Source: an uncultured Fidelibacterota bacterium (GTDB taxonomy: Bacteria > Fidelibacterota > Fidelibacteria > Fidelibacterales > Fidelibacteraceae). Taken from it: 5,674 nucleotides of DNA. Position numbers and translations under genes: made by a program. Below are positions 4,320-5,674 of this stretch, piece by piece (within the stretch, counting starts at the first letter, position 1; each line of letters begins with the position of its first letter). Location of the stretch: assembly GCA_937862595.1 (NCBI GenBank), contig CALMFL010000285.1, positions 1 to 5,674 on the forward strand, given 5' to 3'. The notes beneath the pieces were generated by a model. The model was not told the origin of the DNA. It saw only the letters and a program-made list of their open reading frames with translations, and ran no database searches.

Positions 4320-5674
4320 ATGAAAACGAAACGGCGTATCATGATATGTTTGACCGTTTTCGGGATATTGTTCTCCCGGCCGGTCGATATTTCAGAGGCT
4401 CTCGGAGCGGTTTCGGCCTTTTTCCCGCAAAAATCCCTTGCCGAAACCCGCGCCCTTACCGACGAGGTTTATCTTGTTTCCTTTGAAGGCGGCGGTTTCG
4501 TTCTGCTGTCGCGCGACGACGCCTTTCCGCCCGTTCTCGCCTACTCGGAAGATGCCCCCGCCGCCGGAACGAATCCGGCCTTCACCGAACAGTATCGGGC
4601 GTATTCCCGCCAGATCCGCGACCATGCCTCCGATCTACGGGAAGCCCACCCCGGCTGGAGCACCCTGAGCTCAGTATCTTTTCATAAACCCGACGTGAGC
4701 GCGGAAGTGCTGCCCCTGATCGGGACGACCTGGAATCAAGCTCCCTATTACAACGATCAGTTCCCCTATTTCGTCGTTCCGGGCTACACGGATAAAAAGG
4801 CCTATGTCGGCTGTGCCGCCGTCGTTATGGGACAGCTCATGCGCTATTACGAACACCCCGCCCGCGGCGTCGGGCGGCGCTCCTATTACAGCATCGATAC
4901 GGACAGCACGCTCAGCGCCTGGTTTGACACGACGCTCTACGACTGGTTCAACATGCCCGACTCCCTGTGTTCGCGCTACGGCGTTCTGACCGCCTCGCCC
5001 GATCAGGTGCGCGATGTCTCGCTCATCCTGTACCAGTCCGCAGTTTCGGTGGAGATGGAGCTGAAGCCGGACGGCTCATCTTCCAGCTATGAAGACATGA
5101 TGTTCGCCCTGACAAGTTATTTTGATTATGCACCCGGGATGGTCATGCACGAAGCCTCCGCCTATACGGCGGAAACCTGGACCGCCATGCTGAAGGCCGA
5201 GCTCGACGAGGGCCGTCCGATCCCCTACCGCGGCCAGGGTGACGGCGGCGGCCATGCCTTTCTGTTCGACGGATACCGCGTGAGCGGCAGCAGCTATTTC
5301 CACGTGAACTGGGGATGGGGCGGCGCTTACAACGGCTGGTTCCTGCTGAGCGCGCTGGACCCGGCAACGGGATACGACTATACGCAGCAGCAGGGTGCGG
5401 TGCTGGGGATCCGCCCCAATACGGACGATATCGTCCGCTTCGCCTATTCCGGGTTCGAAGGGTATCAGTCCGGCTGGATCTACGCCGGTGCGGGATTTTA
5501 CGGAGAGAACGGCGTAAACGACATGGTCTACACCGGAACCTACGCCTATGGCTTCAGTGCTTCGGACCAGTGGCTGATCACGCCCCGCGTCCGTATTCCC
5601 GACGACGACAATGCGGAGCTATCGGTCTGGGCTAAAATGCTGAATTCCGGGAAGCAGTGCCGTGTCGCCCTGTC
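4320..5674 (+). CDS. Secreted C10 (streptopain-family) cysteine protease precursor with start of a C-terminal accessory domain, 3' end beyond the right edge
   Basis: An open frame of 451 codons starts at ATG 4320 behind AGGATAGGTGG and is still open at the window end. The N-terminus has a basic start (KTKRR) and a short hydrophobic stretch (residues 7-18), which should direct export, although no clear AxA cleavage site is visible. Residues about 24-125 resemble the streptopain propeptide, including GGGFVLLSRDDAFPPVLAYS (57-76). The peptidase domain follows: catalytic Cys165 in YVGCAAVVMGQLMRYY, catalytic His312 in GGGHAFLFDGY, and HVNWGWGGAYNGWF (328-341) supplying the conserved Asn/Trp. The order and spacing match SpeB-type proteases. 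From about residue 370, AYSGFEGYQSGW and DQWLITPRVRI (416-426) resemble a choice-of-anchor-J/cleaved-adhesin beta-sandwich, suggesting surface attachment or substrate binding. The full protein probably continues with further C-terminal domains. It is divergently transcribed from the radical SAM gene and probably extracellular. Confidence 0.92.
   Translation, partial: MKTKRRIMICLTVFGILFSRPVDISEALGAVSAFFPQKSLAETRALTDEVYLVSFEGGGFVLLSRDDAFPPVLAYSEDAPAAGTNPAFTEQYRAYSRQIRDHASDLREAHPGWSTLSSVSFHKPDVSAEVLPLIGTTWNQAPYYNDQFPYFVVPGYTDKKAYVGCAAVVMGQLMRYYEHPARGVGRRSYYSIDTDSTLSAWFDTTLYDWFNMPDSLCSRYGVLTASPDQVRDVSLILYQSAVSVEMELKPDGSSSSYEDMMFALTSYFDYAPGMVMHEASAYTAETWTAMLKAELDEGRPIPYRGQGDGGGHAFLFDGYRVSGSSYFHVNWGWGGAYNGWFLLSALDPATGYDYTQQQGAVLGIRPNTDDIVRFAYSGFEGYQSGWIYAGAGFYGENGVNDMVYTGTYAYGFSASDQWLITPRVRIPDDDNAELSVWAKMLNSGKQCRVAL

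Noticed and set aside
4438..4668. Short plus-strand frames inside the protease gene, also 4804-4989 and 5315-5635
   Set aside because: They are out-of-frame shadows of the continuous 451-codon C10 protease frame that starts at 4320.

Overview
The window comes from a diderm (Gram-negative-type) bacterium. It encodes an Omp85-family outer-membrane barrel and a secreted streptopain-type (C10) protease, and its coding DNA is moderately GC-rich next to AT-rich intergenic DNA. C10 proteases followed by a choice-of-anchor-J-like domain, together with short heptamer arrays between genes, recall FCB/PVC-type or deltaproteobacterial lineages. The sequence alone does not settle the phylum. There are no mobile elements, tRNA or rRNA genes or CRISPR arrays, and no gene-free stretch longer than 300 bases.

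Layout, left to right. (1) 1-309, minus strand: the first 103 codons of a DUF2089-family protein that runs off the left edge. It has a near-consensus sigma70-type promoter enclosed in a perfect 11-bp inverted repeat. (2) 310-589: AT-rich regulatory DNA with a hairpin, a rho-independent terminator, and a 14-unit heptamer tandem array that touches the stop codon of the next gene. (3) 590-1708, minus: an isocitrate/isopropylmalate dehydrogenase-family enzyme, preceded by a leader hairpin and by a palindrome overlapping its likely promoter. (4) 1865-1892: a strong terminator separating that gene from (5) 1921-3201, minus, a signal-peptide-bearing Omp85 beta-barrel without POTRA domains. (6) 3322-4191, minus: a SplB-like radical SAM protein. 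(7) 4320-5674, plus, divergent from the rest: a C10 cysteine protease precursor that runs off the right edge.

The genes look like mostly independent transcription units, not one pathway. The dehydrogenase has its own promoter-like region and terminator. The radical SAM gene and the Omp85 gene are co-directional with a 120-nt gap and could share a transcript. The protease is transcribed away from them. I see no multi-gene defence or biosynthetic system. The most unusual elements are the heptamer array between the dehydrogenase stop codon and its terminator, the symmetric operator-like repeat around the DUF2089 promoter, and the POTRA-less Omp85 protein.
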